Shown: positions 18,917 through 29,632, counted from the stretch's first letter. The stretch: 63,016 nucleotides of DNA from Snodgrassella sp. CFCC 13594 (GCF_001590725.1 NZ_LQXR01000014.1:1-63016), one strand, 5' to 3'. Numbers and translations are program-made. Notes: generated by a model not told the origin, from the sequence alone.

Positions 18917-19647
18917 GCCTGCTCCCTTTAAAAATCAAATAAAAATAAGTTCTGGCTTGTCAGAGCAAATGGCTATCCATATGACCCAATCTTGACTGAT
19001 CACACCACGCAGCCAATATAGCCTCATAATCAAACCCAAAACAATGCGCTTCAACCATCACAAGTCATACAATGCTCTTTTAGGTGCTTTATTCATATCT
19101 GCTACTGCTGAATGCTGATTCATTTTCGTGGAATCTTCAAATATCTTCAACTCTTTCATAACTGATAAATGGCTTATAGCATGCTCTTGCAAGGTATGGA
19201 TTTTTCAAAAAGACATCCTCGTTTTGGCAAATGTTCGATGCCACTACATTGCCAACAGGCTCTATACTGCATGAGGTTCAGGGTATACCAAATATGCATG
19301 CACCATTTCCTTTCAAACAACATTCATATCTCCACTCAACTCACTGATTTCCTTCCACATACTTTCAGGATTAAATTTTTTCATACTGACAACAGCATGA
19401 AAATTTCGATAAATATTTATTTTATTTATATTTTGCTGTTAATTTTTCGAATTTCTTAATGATTTAAAAGGCGCTGATTGCCTATGCCCAATCCATTTAG
19501 CAGATAGCAGACTATCGCTGTACCCATTCAGAAAGAATGGCCTGCCTTCGCAGCCTGTCTTATTTTTGTCATCTTCTCTTTTCTCTGTCTGCAAAACCCC
19601 CTAAACTGCGATTTTGACGCAACTTTACCTAAATATGAGGAGTATGT
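18917..19647. other. Long intergenic region, no gene seen
   Basis: A 730-base gap between two divergent lipoprotein genes. Only short ORFs without ribosome sites or recognisable protein features are present. The right part is AT-rich (19370-19450). It should contain both promoters; a TTGACT at about 18992 is the only hexamer I would point to. No DUS pair, tRNA or tandem repeat is seen. Confidence 0.6.
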
Positions 19648-20454
19648 ATGAACTGGTCTATTGTTTCTAAAACCGCCATGGGTCTCGTGGCTGCCACCTT
19701 GGTTGCAGCCTGCCAACCGCACGACCCCGCTGCCAAAGCAGGGAGCGATACCGCTGCTTCAGGCAACGGTGCCGCTAAAACCTACAATGTAGCCATGAAT
19801 GCCAATTTCCCACCTTTTGAATCCACCAGTACCAATGGCGAAATCGTGGGTTTTGACGTGGATTTGATGAATGCCATTGCCAAACAAGCTGGTATTAAAA
19901 TCACGTACAAAAATCAGCCTTGGGACGGCATTTTCCAAACGCTCACATCAGGCGATAACGATATCTTGATTTCAGGCATCACCATCACGCCAGAACGCAA
20001 AGAAACCATGGCATTTTCCGACCCTTACTTCGAAGTAAAGCAGGTGATTTTGGTACCCAAAGGCCAAGACGTGAAATCCATCAACGACTTGAATAAACTC
20101 ACCAAAGTTGGGGTCACCACTGGCACCACTGGCGATACAGCTGCACAAAAAATTCTCGGCACCACCAGCCCCAAAATTGCCCGCTTTGAAAGCCTACCTT
20201 TGGTAATTAAAGATTTACAAGATGGTGGCGTACAAGCCATGGTCAGCGACAGCGCAGTGGTGGCTAATTTCATCAAGCAAAATGGTGATAAAGGCTTCAG
20301 CATGGTAGAAGTACCCGATTTCCCGAAAGAAGAATACGGTATTGCGGTGCGAAAAAATGACACCGACCTATTGAACAAAATTAATGATGGTTTGAAAAAA
20401 GTACGCGACAGCGGCGAATACGATCAGATTTACAGCAAGTATTTTGCCAAATAA
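19648..20454 (+). CDS. Amino-acid type solute-binding lipoprotein (family 3)
   Basis: A 268-residue periplasmic binding protein anchored by a lipobox (VAAC, Cys near 22), then a Ala/Ser/Gly linker. The mature domain opens with NVAMNANFPPFES and has GEIVGFDVDLMNAIAKQAGI, WDGIFQTL, and SGITITPERKETMAFSDPYF, all diagnostic of family 3 binding proteins for polar amino acids. No permease or ATPase adjoins it. A GAGG ribosome site precedes the ATG and a strong terminator follows. Confidence 0.92.
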   Translation: MNWSIVSKTAMGLVAATLVAACQPHDPAAKAGSDTAASGNGAAKTYNVAMNANFPPFESTSTNGEIVGFDVDLMNAIAKQAGIKITYKNQPWDGIFQTLTSGDNDILISGITITPERKETMAFSDPYFEVKQVILVPKGQDVKSINDLNKLTKVGVTTGTTGDTAAQKILGTTSPKIARFESLPLVIKDLQDGGVQAMVSDSAVVANFIKQNGDKGFSMVEVPDFPKEEYGIAVRKNDTDLLNKINDGLKKVRDSGEYDQIYSKYFAK

Positions 20455-20500
20455 TAGCTAATTTGGTTGGATAGTCCCATAGCAGCCTTTTTTTTAAGCC

Positions 20501-20529
20501 ACCGCACGCAACGTCGTGCGGTTTTTTAT
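20501..20529 (+). terminator. Rho-independent terminator after solute-binding gene
   Basis: 8-bp GC-rich stem (20501-20508 with 20515-20522), 6-base loop and a following T tract, 46 bases past the stop. Confidence 0.88.
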
Positions 20530-20917
20530 TGTGCCTAACCTCAGATTACGCCATATCCGGATACAAAAGTTCAAAATCGCATCAAGCCCATTTTGCAGAC
20601 ACCTCACGCTATTGCGAGCATTGTTTTGATGCCATATCGGCCACAATGCACGCTCATCAACCAAAATAATGCAAACTGACTTCATCTTGGCTATTTAAAT
20701 CCATAAGACAAATTCATTGCTGATGATAATGCTGCGTAGGAATGGGTGTGATTATGATGAATAGCGCTTCATCCACACCCAATCTTATCGGGCCACCTGA
20801 TTAATGAAACCGTTTTTAAAACTGAATACCAGTACAAGCCGATTAAATTACCCTATTATTTCAATAATTTATTTCTAAGCAATAGGCTCTCTACCACAAT
20901 AAAAGCTTCAAGCAACA
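20530..20917. other. Intergenic, no gene seen
   Basis: About 390 bases between the solute-binding gene terminator and the acs terminator. Short minus-strand ORFs lack any recognisable feature. Becomes AT-rich at 20800-20900. Confidence 0.55.
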
Positions 20918-20943
20918 AGGCTGCCTGAACATTCAGGCAGCCT
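20918..20943. terminator. DUS-pair hairpin after acs
   Basis: Perfect inverted 12-mers (20918-20929, 20932-20943) 26 bases beyond the acs stop on the minus strand, likely terminating the acetate operon. Confidence 0.7.
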
Positions 20944-20969
20944 AATCAAACATGACATAAAGTACTTAG

Positions 20970-22934
20970 CTATACACTGTGTTTCAATTGCTCCATGACC
21001 TGTGGATTTTCCAAAGTCGAAATGTCAGATGTGATTTCCTCACCTTTGGCCAAAGAACGCAACAATCGGCGCATAATTTTACCAGAACGGGTTTTGGGCA
21101 GATTTTCACCAAAACGAATGTCATCGGGCTGAGCAATTTTACCAATTTCATGTGCTACCCAGTTTTTCAATTCAGCCGCCATGCGCTTGGCTTCGTCACC
21201 ATGCGGGCGCTCTCCTTTAAGCACAACGAAAGCCACCACCGCCTCACCTTTAACATCATGTGGTTTACCCACCACCGCGGCTTCTGCTACCAAAGGATTG
21301 GCCACCAATGCCGATTCAATTTCCATGGTACCCAATCGGTGCCCAGAAACATTCAATACATCATCGACACGCCCCATAATCCAAATATAACCATTTTCAT
21401 CGCGATGCGCCGAATCCCCTGCCACATAGTATTTTCCTCCAAAGTCTTCAGGGAAATAAGTGCTTTTAAACCGCTCGTTATCGCCCCACACCGTACGCAA
21501 CAATGAAGGAAATGGGCGCTTGATGACCAAGAAGCCACCATTGCCTTTTTCCACCGGAGCGCCCGATTCATCAACAATATCTGCGATGATGCCCGGCAAA
21601 GGCAAGGTGCACGATCCAGGTTTAATCGCCACTGCACCTGGTAAAGGCGCAATCATATTGGAACCAGTTTCAGTCTGCCACCAAGTATCCACAATCGGAC
21701 AGCGACTGTTGCCCACGATTTGGTAATACCACATCCACGCTTCTGGATTAATGGGTTCACCCACTGTGCCCAACAAACGCAGGCTAGACAAATCATACTT
21801 TTTGGGTAAATCGGCACCCAATTTAATCAACGACCGAATGGCCGTGGGCGCGGTATAGAAAATCGTGACTTTGAATTTTTCGATGTCGTGCCAAAAACGG
21901 CCAGCATCCGGATACGTTGGCACCCCTTCAAACACCACTTGGGTGGCGCCCAATGCCAGCGGCCCATAAGCAATATAAGTATGCCCTGTAATCCAACCCA
22001 CATCAGCGGTGCACCAAAATACATCATTGGGTTTGTAGTCAAACACCCATTTCATCGACACAATAGCACCCAATAAAAAACCACCGGTGCTGTGCTGTAC
22101 ACCTTTGGGTTTACCAGTGGAGCCAGAGGTATACAAAATAAACAATGGGTCTTCTGCTCCCACCCACTCTGGCTCACAGTCACTGGCTTGGTGTTGGACC
22201 AAATCATGCCACCAGATGTCACGGTCATCGCTCCAAGCCACATCCGCATCGGTGCGCTGCAATACCACCACTTTTTCCACACTGGTGCAATCACCGCCTG
22301 CCAACGCGTCATCAACGGTGGCTTTCAAAGGCACGCGCTTGCCCCCACGCACACTTTCATTGGCAGTAATGATAATTTTCGCCGCTGCATCTTTAACCCG
22401 ATCTTTAACCGCACCTGCAGAAAACCCACCAAATACCACAGAATGAATGGCACCCAGTCGAGCACACGCTTGCATGGCCACCACAGCATCGGCCACCATC
22501 GGCATATAAATCACCACGCGATCGCCCTTTTTTACGCCCAGCGACTTTAAGCCATTGGCCAATTGACACACTCGCTCATACAGCTGGCGATAGGTAATAT
22601 TTTCACTACTGCCATCATCCTTATCATAGATGATGGCCACTTTGTCCGCTTTGTCAGCCAAATGGCGATCAATACAATTGTAGGAAATATTCAATTTACC
22701 ATCTTCAAACCATTTGAAAAATGGCGCATTGCTCTCGTCTAAAATCTTTGTGAACGGCTGTTTCCAAGTAATGTTGTCACGGGCCAGCTCAGCCCAAAAA
22801 CCTTCATAATCGGCATTGGCTTTTTCACACAAGGCATTGTATGCGTCCATACCACTGACATTGGCATGAGCCGTGAATGTTTCACTGGGTTCGAAAACGC
22901 GGTTTTCTTTTAATACAGATTCGATGGCAGACAT
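20970..22934 (-). CDS. acs: Acetate-CoA ligase (AMP-forming acetyl-CoA synthetase)
   Basis: Converts acetate, ATP and CoA to acetyl-CoA via acetyl-AMP. At 654 residues it is full length. The AMP-binding loop [15 protein letters not shown] lies near residue 272, with the DTWWQTETG segment, then [16 protein letters not shown]. The C-terminal [11 protein letters not shown] motif carries the lysine that is acetylated in regulation. GGAG precedes ATG 22934. It is the third gene after yjcH and actP, the same set as the enterobacterial acs-yjcH-actP operon but with acs last. Confidence 0.97.
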   Translation of the reverse strand: MSAIESVLKENRVFEPSETFTAHANVSGMDAYNALCEKANADYEGFWAELARDNITWKQPFTKILDESNAPFFKWFEDGKLNISYNCIDRHLADKADKVAIIYDKDDGSSENITYRQLYERVCQLANGLKSLGVKKGDRVVIYMPMVADAVVAMQACARLGAIHSVVFGGFSAGAVKDRVKDAAAKIIITANESVRGGKRVPLKATVDDALAGGDCTSVEKVVVLQRTDADVAWSDDRDIWWHDLVQHQASDCEPEWVGAEDPLFILYTSGSTGKPKGVQHSTGGFLLGAIVSMKWVFDYKPNDVFWCTADVGWITGHTYIAYGPLALGATQVVFEGVPTYPDAGRFWHDIEKFKVTIFYTAPTAIRSLIKLGADLPKKYDLSSLRLLGTVGEPINPEAWMWYYQIVGNSRCPIVDTWWQTETGSNMIAPLPGAVAIKPGSCTLPLPGIIADIVDESGAPVEKGNGGFLVIKRPFPSLLRTVWGDNERFKSTYFPEDFGGKYYVAGDSAHRDENGYIWIMGRVDDVLNVSGHRLGTMEIESALVANPLVAEAAVVGKPHDVKGEAVVAFVVLKGERPHGDEAKRMAAELKNWVAHEIGKIAQPDDIRFGENLPKTRSGKIMRRLLRSLAKGEEITSDISTLENPQVMEQLKHSV

Positions 22935-22994
22935 AATTTACTCCTTCTCAATCATACTGAAATGCAATTTGAATACTCTTTTTTCTAGACACTG

Positions 22995-23022
22995 AGGCTG
23001 CCTGAATGATTTCAGGCAGCCT
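22995..23022. repeat. DUS pair between actP and acs
   Basis: Inverted 12-mers (22995-23006, 23011-23022) with a 4-base loop in the actP-acs gap. No T tract follows on the minus strand, so it is a poor terminator and may instead partly attenuate acs or protect the upstream message. Confidence 0.6.
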
Positions 23023-23030
23023 AATGGGTG

Positions 23031-24707
23031 TTAGTGATCAGCTGCGTCAGACGCACCAATACCGGTCATGGAGCGCACATACTGAGCCTCAAAGCCGGCT
23101 TTATCTTTGGCTGCTTGTGCAGACTTATCGGTCACAGAGAAAAACCACGTTGCGATGAAGGCCAACGGAATGGTAAACAATGCAGGGTTACCATAAGGGA
23201 AAATAGGGGTTTCATGACCCAATACCGCCACCCATACAGTGGGCCCCAACACAATCAATACAGCTGCACTGAGCAAACCCGTAAACCCGCCTAATACCGC
23301 ACCGCGCGTGGTCAATCCTTTCCAGAACATGGACAACATCAGAATCGGGAAATTACCAGATGCCGCCAATGCGAAGGCCAGACCCACCATAAAGGCAACG
23401 TTCTGTTTCTCAAACGCAATCCCCAAAATAATGGCCAAGACCCCCAATACCAGCGTGGTACCGCGTGATACCAACAGCTCTTGGCGACCGGATGCCTGCC
23501 CTTTTTTAATCACAGAAGCATACAAATCATGGCTCACAGCAGAAGCACCTGAGAGCGTCAAACCAGCCACAACAGCCAAAATAGTGGCAAATGCAACCGC
23601 TGAGATAAAGCCCAAGAAATAATCCCCACCCACTGCTTCAGACAAATGCACCGCCGCCATATTGGTACCACCAATCATTTCGATGACCGGTTTGCCTTCT
23701 TTCAGCACTTCGTGGAAAAACATGGGATTATCTTGGGTAACCAACATAATGGCGCCAAAACCAATAATGAAAGTCAAGATATAAAAATAACCGATAAAAC
23801 CTGTGGCTACAAAAACCGATTTACGAGCTTGCTTGGCATCAGGCACAGTGAAAAAGCGCATCAGAATATGAGGTAAGCCAGCCGTACCAAACATCAATGC
23901 CAAACCCAAAGACAAGGCATCGATTGGGTTCTTCACCAAACCGCCTGGTTCCATAATACCGGTGCCTTTACTGTGCACTTCAGTGGCTTTTTTGAACATT
24001 ATTTCTGGGCTAAAATTGGCGTATTTCAAGACCATAATAGCCATAAAAGTTGCACCAGCAAGCAGCATCACGGCCTTGATAATTTGCACCCACGTGGTGG
24101 CCAACATACCCCCAAACAACACATAGAGCACCATCAATACGCCCACTATGAATACTGCCCAATGGTAATCTAGACCAAACAACAGCTCAATCAACTTGCC
24201 CGCGCCCACCACTTGTGCGATCAAATAAATAATGACCACCAATAAAGTACCAGTCGCCGCAAAAACCCGCACCGGCGTTTGCTTGAGCCGATAGGCGGCA
24301 ACATCAGCAAAAGTAAATTTACCCAAATTGCGCAAACGCTCGGCAATCAGGAATAACACAATCGGCCACCCCACCAAAAAACCCGTGGAGTAAATTAAAC
24401 CATCAAATCCGGTGGTGTAAACCATGGCCGAAATACCCAAAAATGAAGCCGCAGACATGTAGTCACCGGCAATTGCCAACCCGTTGCGAAAGCCGGAAAT
24501 GCCGCCGCCCGCGGTGTAAAAATCTTTGGTCGATTTGGTTTTTCTGGCTGCCCAATAAGTGATGTAGAGTGTGGCACCTACAAAAATAAAAAACATCACA
24601 ATCGCAGGCAAATTAATCGCTTGTTTTTCTACATCGCCGGTCAGTGCATCAGCCCAAGCTGGCACGGCAGCCATGGAGGCTATTATTGGCAATAACAATT
24701 TTCTCAT
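23031..24707 (-). CDS. actP: Cation/acetate symporter
   Basis: Sodium:solute symporter family permease of 558 residues, importing acetate and similar short acids. It has a cleavable N-terminal signal (ends near AWA), unusual for permeases but typical for ActP, and about 13 helices. Family passages [32 protein letters not shown] and [19 protein letters not shown] are present. The start overlaps the yjcH stop (ATGA). It works with acs downstream in acetate scavenging. Confidence 0.95.
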   Translation of the reverse strand: MRKLLLPIIASMAAVPAWADALTGDVEKQAINLPAIVMFFIFVGATLYITYWAARKTKSTKDFYTAGGGISGFRNGLAIAGDYMSAASFLGISAMVYTTGFDGLIYSTGFLVGWPIVLFLIAERLRNLGKFTFADVAAYRLKQTPVRVFAATGTLLVVIIYLIAQVVGAGKLIELLFGLDYHWAVFIVGVLMVLYVLFGGMLATTWVQIIKAVMLLAGATFMAIMVLKYANFSPEIMFKKATEVHSKGTGIMEPGGLVKNPIDALSLGLALMFGTAGLPHILMRFFTVPDAKQARKSVFVATGFIGYFYILTFIIGFGAIMLVTQDNPMFFHEVLKEGKPVIEMIGGTNMAAVHLSEAVGGDYFLGFISAVAFATILAVVAGLTLSGASAVSHDLYASVIKKGQASGRQELLVSRGTTLVLGVLAIILGIAFEKQNVAFMVGLAFALAASGNFPILMLSMFWKGLTTRGAVLGGFTGLLSAAVLIVLGPTVWVAVLGHETPIFPYGNPALFTIPLAFIATWFFSVTDKSAQAAKDKAGFEAQYVRSMTGIGASDAADH

Positions 24708-25023
24708 TTGATTTCCCCTTTGACTTTTTTCACCACATCTTGCGTCATTTGTTCAAATTCACCATTGGCTTTGTGCACGTAAATGCCGGTGATGGTAAAA
24801 GCAAACAGAATCACAAACAGACCCACATAAATGCCCCAAGTGGTTACACTGCCTTCAGACACTGGGATACCAAATGTGTGTGGACTCATTCCAATAAATA
24901 GAATAAATACCACATAGACAATGAACATCAGGCTGAGAAGCTCCATCCCAATACGGCTTTTCTGCGGGCCATCCGCTGAAATTCGGGATCAGTTAGTACC
25001 CGATGCGCAATCTGTTGATCCAT
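24704..25023 (-). CDS. yjcH: DUF485 membrane protein (YjcH type), frame broken by one missing base
   Basis: A small inner-membrane protein always paired with ActP. The N-terminal frame starts at ATG 25023 (GGAGAG upstream) and encodes [18 protein letters not shown], which is the family's conserved start, but runs into a stop. The C-terminal frame supplies the two helices ([17 protein letters not shown] and the [18 protein letters not shown] segment) and the tail. They join at 24931-24932, where GCCCTGATG has lost one C. Restored length is 106 residues, as expected. Without this join only the last 80 residues would be seen. It is the first gene of yjcH-actP-acs. Confidence 0.9.
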
Positions 25024-25328
25024 GTCTCTCTCCTTTTTATAGTCTTGGCGCTGATTCGCGTGAGTGCATTTAAAACGAAGCACAACCTGCTGCCCAATTT
25101 TTTTTTTTTGATTATGAGTATTTGCTCAACAAATGACGCGCAGCAACATATTATAAAAATCAAATATTTATAATAGAATAAATCAAAATAATCTATTTGG
25201 AATCCACATAATTTTCAGGCAACATGCCTTTCCAGACGCGACCAGATAAGGGAGAATGACAGGCATACAAGAAAGCAGCATGACCACATAAAAATAAATA
25301 GAATAAGCCAGACAAAGGATAGGGTTCA
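25024..25328. promoter_or_regulatory. Divergent regulatory region, yjcH operon / lysR
   Basis: 305 bases between the acetate operon and its divergent LysR gene. 25100-25200 is very AT-rich, with a TATAAT on each strand (minus 25154-25149, plus 25169-25174) and a poly-T run at 25101-25112. LysR-type regulators usually bind such shared gaps at T-N11-A sites; I could not single one out. A single partial DUS lies at 25214-25222. Confidence 0.45.
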
Positions 25329-26225
25329 GTGGATTTAAACCAACTCAAAAGTTTTGTGGCCGTCGCGCACCAAGGCAATTTAACGCAGGCCGCGGAAACC
25401 CTGCATTTATCACAGCCAGCAGTATCAGCTCAAATTAAAGCCATTGAAAAAAATTTAGACGTCGTGTTATTTGAGCGTAATGCACAAGGCATGGCCTTGA
25501 CCAGAAGTGGTGAGGCATTTTTACCTCAGGCTGAAGCCATGCTGCAACACATGCACAAATTGGATCAATTTGCTGCAAGCCTTTCTACCACTTATGTCAG
25601 CGAGTTGCAGCTGGGTCTCATCCATCCCATGCCTGGAGAGCATGTGGCCCAACTCACACAAGCCATACTGGCAGCACACCCCACTGTGCAATTACAGTAC
25701 CGATATGATTTAAGTGGCAACATCATTAATGCAGTGCGCAAAAAAGAGTTACATGGTGGCTTTTTTTTGGGGCACAACCCCTACCGGAATGTGTGCAGTC
25801 TATTTTTAGAAAACATTGAATATGTGTTGGTGTGCCCACAGCCATGGTTGCCTGAACTAACAGAAAATTTCCCCAAGAATCTCAACCACAAACCTTGGAT
25901 TGCCATGTCTGAACTTTCAGGCAGCCACAAACAAATCCGCCAACTGTGGCGAGAACTGCGACTCAATCCCCCACAGTCAGTGGTATGCGATCAACAGCAG
26001 GCACTCATTGACTTGGTGGCTGCACATATTGGCCTCTCTCTGGTACCCAGAAATGATGCCGAACTCGCGCTCGCCCAAAACAAAAAAGTGGCCATTTTAA
26101 ATCAGGCCACGCAATGGATACCTTTAAGTTTTATTTATGCCAAAGAGCATGAATTGGATCCAATGGTGGCCATCGCCAAGCAAGGCATTCAGCATACTTG
26201 GCCAAAATCAACGGACGCTGGATAA
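25329..26225 (+). CDS. LysR family transcriptional regulator
   Basis: A 298-residue LysR-type regulator. The winged helix-turn-helix fills residues 1-60 (LNQLKSFVAVAHQGNLTQAA, then LSQPAVSAQIKAIE and LFERNAQGMALTRSGE). The co-inducer domain follows. The start codon is GTG at 25329, with AGGATAGGG upstream; it is the only start that keeps the conserved MDLNQLKSF. Being divergent from yjcH-actP-acs, it is a reasonable candidate to control acetate use, but that is inference from position. Confidence 0.92.
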   Translation: MDLNQLKSFVAVAHQGNLTQAAETLHLSQPAVSAQIKAIEKNLDVVLFERNAQGMALTRSGEAFLPQAEAMLQHMHKLDQFAASLSTTYVSELQLGLIHPMPGEHVAQLTQAILAAHPTVQLQYRYDLSGNIINAVRKKELHGGFFLGHNPYRNVCSLFLENIEYVLVCPQPWLPELTENFPKNLNHKPWIAMSELSGSHKQIRQLWRELRLNPPQSVVCDQQQALIDLVAAHIGLSLVPRNDAELALAQNKKVAILNQATQWIPLSFIYAKEHELDPMVAIAKQGIQHTWPKSTDAG

Positions 26226-26273
26226 ACCATCTCTAATCACGCACTTTATTCGTCGAAATAGCGCAGAGGCAAG

Positions 26274-27473
26274 TCAATTGATATTGGCCAATTGCGCCGT
26301 GTCTAAAGCGATCATCAACTCTTCATTGGTGGGAATCACCACGGCAATTGGATTATTCCCAGATTCACTGATGATGCCAGGGCGCCCATAGCAAGCCTCC
26401 ATATTTGCATCGTGATCAACAGTAAAACCAAAGACCTGAAGATACGACAGTGTCTTTTCGCGAATGAGGGTGGAATTTTCGCCAATCCCGCCAGTAAACA
26501 CCAAGGCATCAATACCACCATTGGCAACCATCATACCGCCCACATACTTGGCTAAGCGGTAGGCGAATACATCCAATGCCAGTTGCGCACCTTTATGGCC
26601 AAATTTAGCGGCTTCTTCGAGCATACGGCAATCATTGGAAAGATTAGACAAACCCAGCAAGCCACTCTCTTTATTCAATACTCGAGTAATCTCATCAATA
26701 CTGAGATTGGCATTCTCATTGAGGAAAGAAAAAATACTGGCATCAATGTCACCGCAACGTGTGCCCATGACCAAACCTTCCAATGGGGTCATGCCCATGC
26801 TGGTGTCCACGGATTGCCCATTTTTAACTGCACAAATGGAAGCGCCATTACCCAAATGAGCAATCACCAAGGATAACTGATTGGGATCACGTCCCAAAAA
26901 TGTGGCCGTTTCTTGGGCCACATAGCGATAACTGGTGCCATGAAAGCCATATTTACGTACCCCGTAGCGGGTATAGAGCGTAGAAGAAATTGCATAGTGA
27001 TAGGCATGGGGTGGCATGGTTTGGTGGAATGCCGTATCGAAAACAGCCACATGTGGCAAATCTGGAAATGCCGTTTGCGCTGCCTCAATACCCAAAATAT
27101 GAGCAGGATTGTGCAAAGGCGCCAACACAATACAAGCCTCTACATCGCGTTTTACTTCAGGTGTAATCAACGTGGAACTGGTAAATTTTTCTCCACCATG
27201 CACAATCCGATGTCCTACAGCAGCAATTTTCTCATATAAATGCAGCGCCTTGAGTTCATCCATCAATGCGGCCACCGCAGCCACATGGTCTTTCTCCGCT
27301 TCTAGCGCTAATTTATGTTTATTGCCATCCATTTTAAAGGTAATAAATGCATCATCATCACGCAGTTTTTCTGCCAAGCAGCTAATTAAAAGTTTTTTGT
27401 TGTGCACATCCAAGACAGCAGCTTTTAATGACGAACTGCCGCAGTTTAGTACCAATATCAAATTTTTATCCAT
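26274..27473 (-). CDS. ackA: Acetate kinase
   Basis: Reversibly phosphorylates acetate with ATP, linking acetate and acetyl phosphate. The 399-residue protein has LNCGSSSLK at the N-terminus, GHRIVHGGE, VFDTAFHQTMP, HLGNGASICAV, GTRCGDIDAS and FTGGIGENS, all diagnostic. ATG 27473 is preferred over the in-frame GTG at 27485 because the family starts at this Met. It converges with the LysR gene. No pta is present, so acetyl phosphate metabolism is completed elsewhere. Confidence 0.96.
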   Translation of the reverse strand: MDKNLILVLNCGSSSLKAAVLDVHNKKLLISCLAEKLRDDDAFITFKMDGNKHKLALEAEKDHVAAVAALMDELKALHLYEKIAAVGHRIVHGGEKFTSSTLITPEVKRDVEACIVLAPLHNPAHILGIEAAQTAFPDLPHVAVFDTAFHQTMPPHAYHYAISSTLYTRYGVRKYGFHGTSYRYVAQETATFLGRDPNQLSLVIAHLGNGASICAVKNGQSVDTSMGMTPLEGLVMGTRCGDIDASIFSFLNENANLSIDEITRVLNKESGLLGLSNLSNDCRMLEEAAKFGHKGAQLALDVFAYRLAKYVGGMMVANGGIDALVFTGGIGENSTLIREKTLSYLQVFGFTVDHDANMEACYGRPGIISESGNNPIAVVIPTNEELMIALDTAQLANIN

Positions 27474-27614
27474 GGTTGCCTGCACATTCCTTACGGTTTT
27501 AAAGACTATGTCTGAGTGCCATCATAACGCCAAAGCCATGCTTTTTTGCATGACTTAAATCATCGTTTTAATGATCGTATCGAATAATTAACATAAAAAT
27601 AAATTAATTGGGTA

Positions 27615-28151
27615 CTACCGAGCAAAAAAAGTTCGCGCACCCGTAAACCGCTGCTGAAAATAGGGTTGACTGAGCTTAGCGGTTCGAATCATGCCATTGC
27701 TGGAGGGGGCATGAATAAATTCACCTTCGCCAATATACAAGCCCATGTGCGAGTAAGGCTGCCCATTGGTGTTAAAAAAGACCAAATCGCCTACTTTTAA
27801 ATCTCGCTGCTGAATAGATTGAGATACTGCCGCCATGTCTTTAGCGGTGCGTGGCAACTGCACATTCAATGCCTGCTGATATACATATTGCACCATTCCA
27901 CTACAATCAAAGCCACTCTGCCTATCTGCACCACCAAAACGATAGGGTGTCCCAATTAAGCTTAATGAGCGCATCATCAACTCCTGCCCACCTATTTGTT
28001 GGCTTATATGCACGATGCGCACAGGTTTTAAATGAGCATGTTGCGCTGGGCGCTTAGGTGAGGATATGGTTCCACAAGACGCCAATGCCAACACCATCCC
28101 AATCAGTACACAATAGCGCGATCCAGCAAGCCAAATTTTTTTTTGCATCAT
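27615..28151 (-). CDS. NlpC/P60 family cell wall hydrolase lipoprotein
   Basis: A 178-residue lipoprotein (lipobox LASC) with a C-terminal NlpC/P60 domain that cleaves peptidoglycan stem peptides. Catalytic Cys sits in FDCSGMVQYVY, the His in SHMGLYIG and the third residue, also His, in EFIHAPS. The family TPYRFGG precedes the Cys. It resembles Spr/MepS-type proteins. ATG 28151 follows AAGGTG. The 283 bases from here to the NMO gene contain no further gene. Confidence 0.92.
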   Translation of the reverse strand: MMQKKIWLAGSRYCVLIGMVLALASCGTISSPKRPAQHAHLKPVRIVHISQQIGGQELMMRSLSLIGTPYRFGGADRQSGFDCSGMVQYVYQQALNVQLPRTAKDMAAVSQSIQQRDLKVGDLVFFNTNGQPYSHMGLYIGEGEFIHAPSSNGMIRTAKLSQPYFQQRFTGARTFFAR

Positions 28152-28434
28152 GGTCACACCTTAATCAGTCTCAAATACGTCAGTCTGAGAAAACTTACAC
28201 AGTTTATCGCATCCATTGGTCCCGCATAGACGATTTTATCTTATGTTTGTCGTACAATAGAAACAAATAAACACAGTGCCTCATTCATTTTATTCGGTAT
28301 GCTTGACTTTCATTACGCCAACACATAGAGTATGTGCACTAATTTCAATAAATCCATCATTGCTTGAGCATACCAAGCTTAGGTTGGCAAGCAACACCAA
28401 ACACACTCATTAGCCTTATTTATAGGAAAAACTC

Positions 28435-29604
28435 ATGCAGGAATTTTCACCCTTAACCATTCGCGGCCGTAAGCTCATTCCCATTGTGCAAGGCGGGATG
28501 GGTGTGGGCATTTCCGCTTCTCGATTATCCAGCGCTGTTGCCCGAGAAAACGGAGTGGGTACTATCGCCAGTGTTGATTTGCGTCATCTACACCCAGATT
28601 TATTGGCGCAATCTAAAGAAAATCCTACCCAAGAAAAATACGATTCATTAAATCGTATTGCTTTAGACCGTGAAATTAAGACTGCCTTAGCACAATCTGA
28701 AGATCGAGGCATGATCGCGGTGAATGTCATGAAAGCAGTAAAGGATCACCCTGCGTTGGTGCGCCAAGCTTGTGAATCAGGCGCTCATGCAGTGGTCATG
28801 GGCGCGGGCCTGCCTCTTGACCTACCGGAAATGACCGAAAACTTTCCTGATGTCGCCTTACTGCCCATTTTGTCAGAATCACGCGGTATCAGCATTGTCT
28901 TGAAACGTTGGATGAAAAAAAATCGCCTGCCTGATGCCATTGTAATTGAGCATCCAGCGCATGCTGCAGGCCATTTGGGTGCGGCTACTGTTGCTGGCTT
29001 AAATGATGAGCGTTTTGAATTTAAAAGGGTTTTAGAAGAAACATTTGAAGTATTCAAAAAATTAGGATTAGAAAGCGAAAAAATTCCATTAGTGATTGCC
29101 GGCGGCATGGCCAATTTTCAGAAAATCACGGTTGCTTTAAAAGATTGGGGTGCTTCTGCGGTTCAAATTGGCACTGCTTTTGCAGTCACTCAAGAGGGTG
29201 ATGCCCATTTGAATTTCAAAAAAACTTTGGCTGGCGCAGAAGGTGAACAAATTGTAGAGTTCATGTCGGTGGCAGGTTTGCCAGCCCGAGGTGTCAAAAC
29301 CAAATTTTTGGACAGCTACATGAAACGTGAATCGGTATTACAAGCCAATGCCAAAGCCGATCCTCGCCGCTGCACGCAAGGTATCAATTGTTTGTCTGTG
29401 TGTGGTTTACGTGACGGGCTTGAAAAAGTGGGACAATTTTGTATTGACTTGAAATTGGCAGCGGCTTGGCGCGGCGAAACAGACAAAGGTTTATTTTTCC
29501 GAGGCAAAGACCCTTTGCCTTTTGGCAATGCAATACGCAGCGTGCAAGAAACTGTTCATTATTTATTAACGGGTGAAAACATGCCAGCCCAAAAAACCGC
29601 TTAA
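28435..29604 (+). CDS. Nitronate monooxygenase family flavoenzyme
   Basis: A 389-residue TIM-barrel FMN enzyme of the nitronate monooxygenase/FabK-like superfamily. Motifs are PIVQGGMGVGISASRLS near residue 16, VNVMKAV, EHPAHAAGHLG with the likely catalytic His, and the phosphate-binding VIAGGMANF and GASAVQIGTAF. A Cys-rich passage follows late in the protein (RRCTQGINCLSVCGLRDG), which canonical nitronate monooxygenases lack. The physiological substrate is uncertain. A TAGGA ribosome site precedes the ATG and a terminator follows. Confidence 0.85.
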   Translation: MQEFSPLTIRGRKLIPIVQGGMGVGISASRLSSAVARENGVGTIASVDLRHLHPDLLAQSKENPTQEKYDSLNRIALDREIKTALAQSEDRGMIAVNVMKAVKDHPALVRQACESGAHAVVMGAGLPLDLPEMTENFPDVALLPILSESRGISIVLKRWMKKNRLPDAIVIEHPAHAAGHLGAATVAGLNDERFEFKRVLEETFEVFKKLGLESEKIPLVIAGGMANFQKITVALKDWGASAVQIGTAFAVTQEGDAHLNFKKTLAGAEGEQIVEFMSVAGLPARGVKTKFLDSYMKRESVLQANAKADPRRCTQGINCLSVCGLRDGLEKVGQFCIDLKLAAAWRGETDKGLFFRGKDPLPFGNAIRSVQETVHYLLTGENMPAQKTA

Positions 29605-29632
29605 ATATATTGCCTGTTCTTTCTTTGCTCAT

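Noticed and set aside
19169..19459. Plus-strand ORF of 96 codons in the long 18.9-19.6 kb gap
   Set aside because: No ribosome site, odd composition and an AT-rich hydrophobic end produced by low-complexity DNA; no recognisable features.
20494..20685. Minus-strand 63-codon ORF after the solute-binding gene
   Set aside because: It overlaps the terminator hairpin and has no start context; some basic residues recall transposase ends, but no terminal repeats or second fragment are seen.
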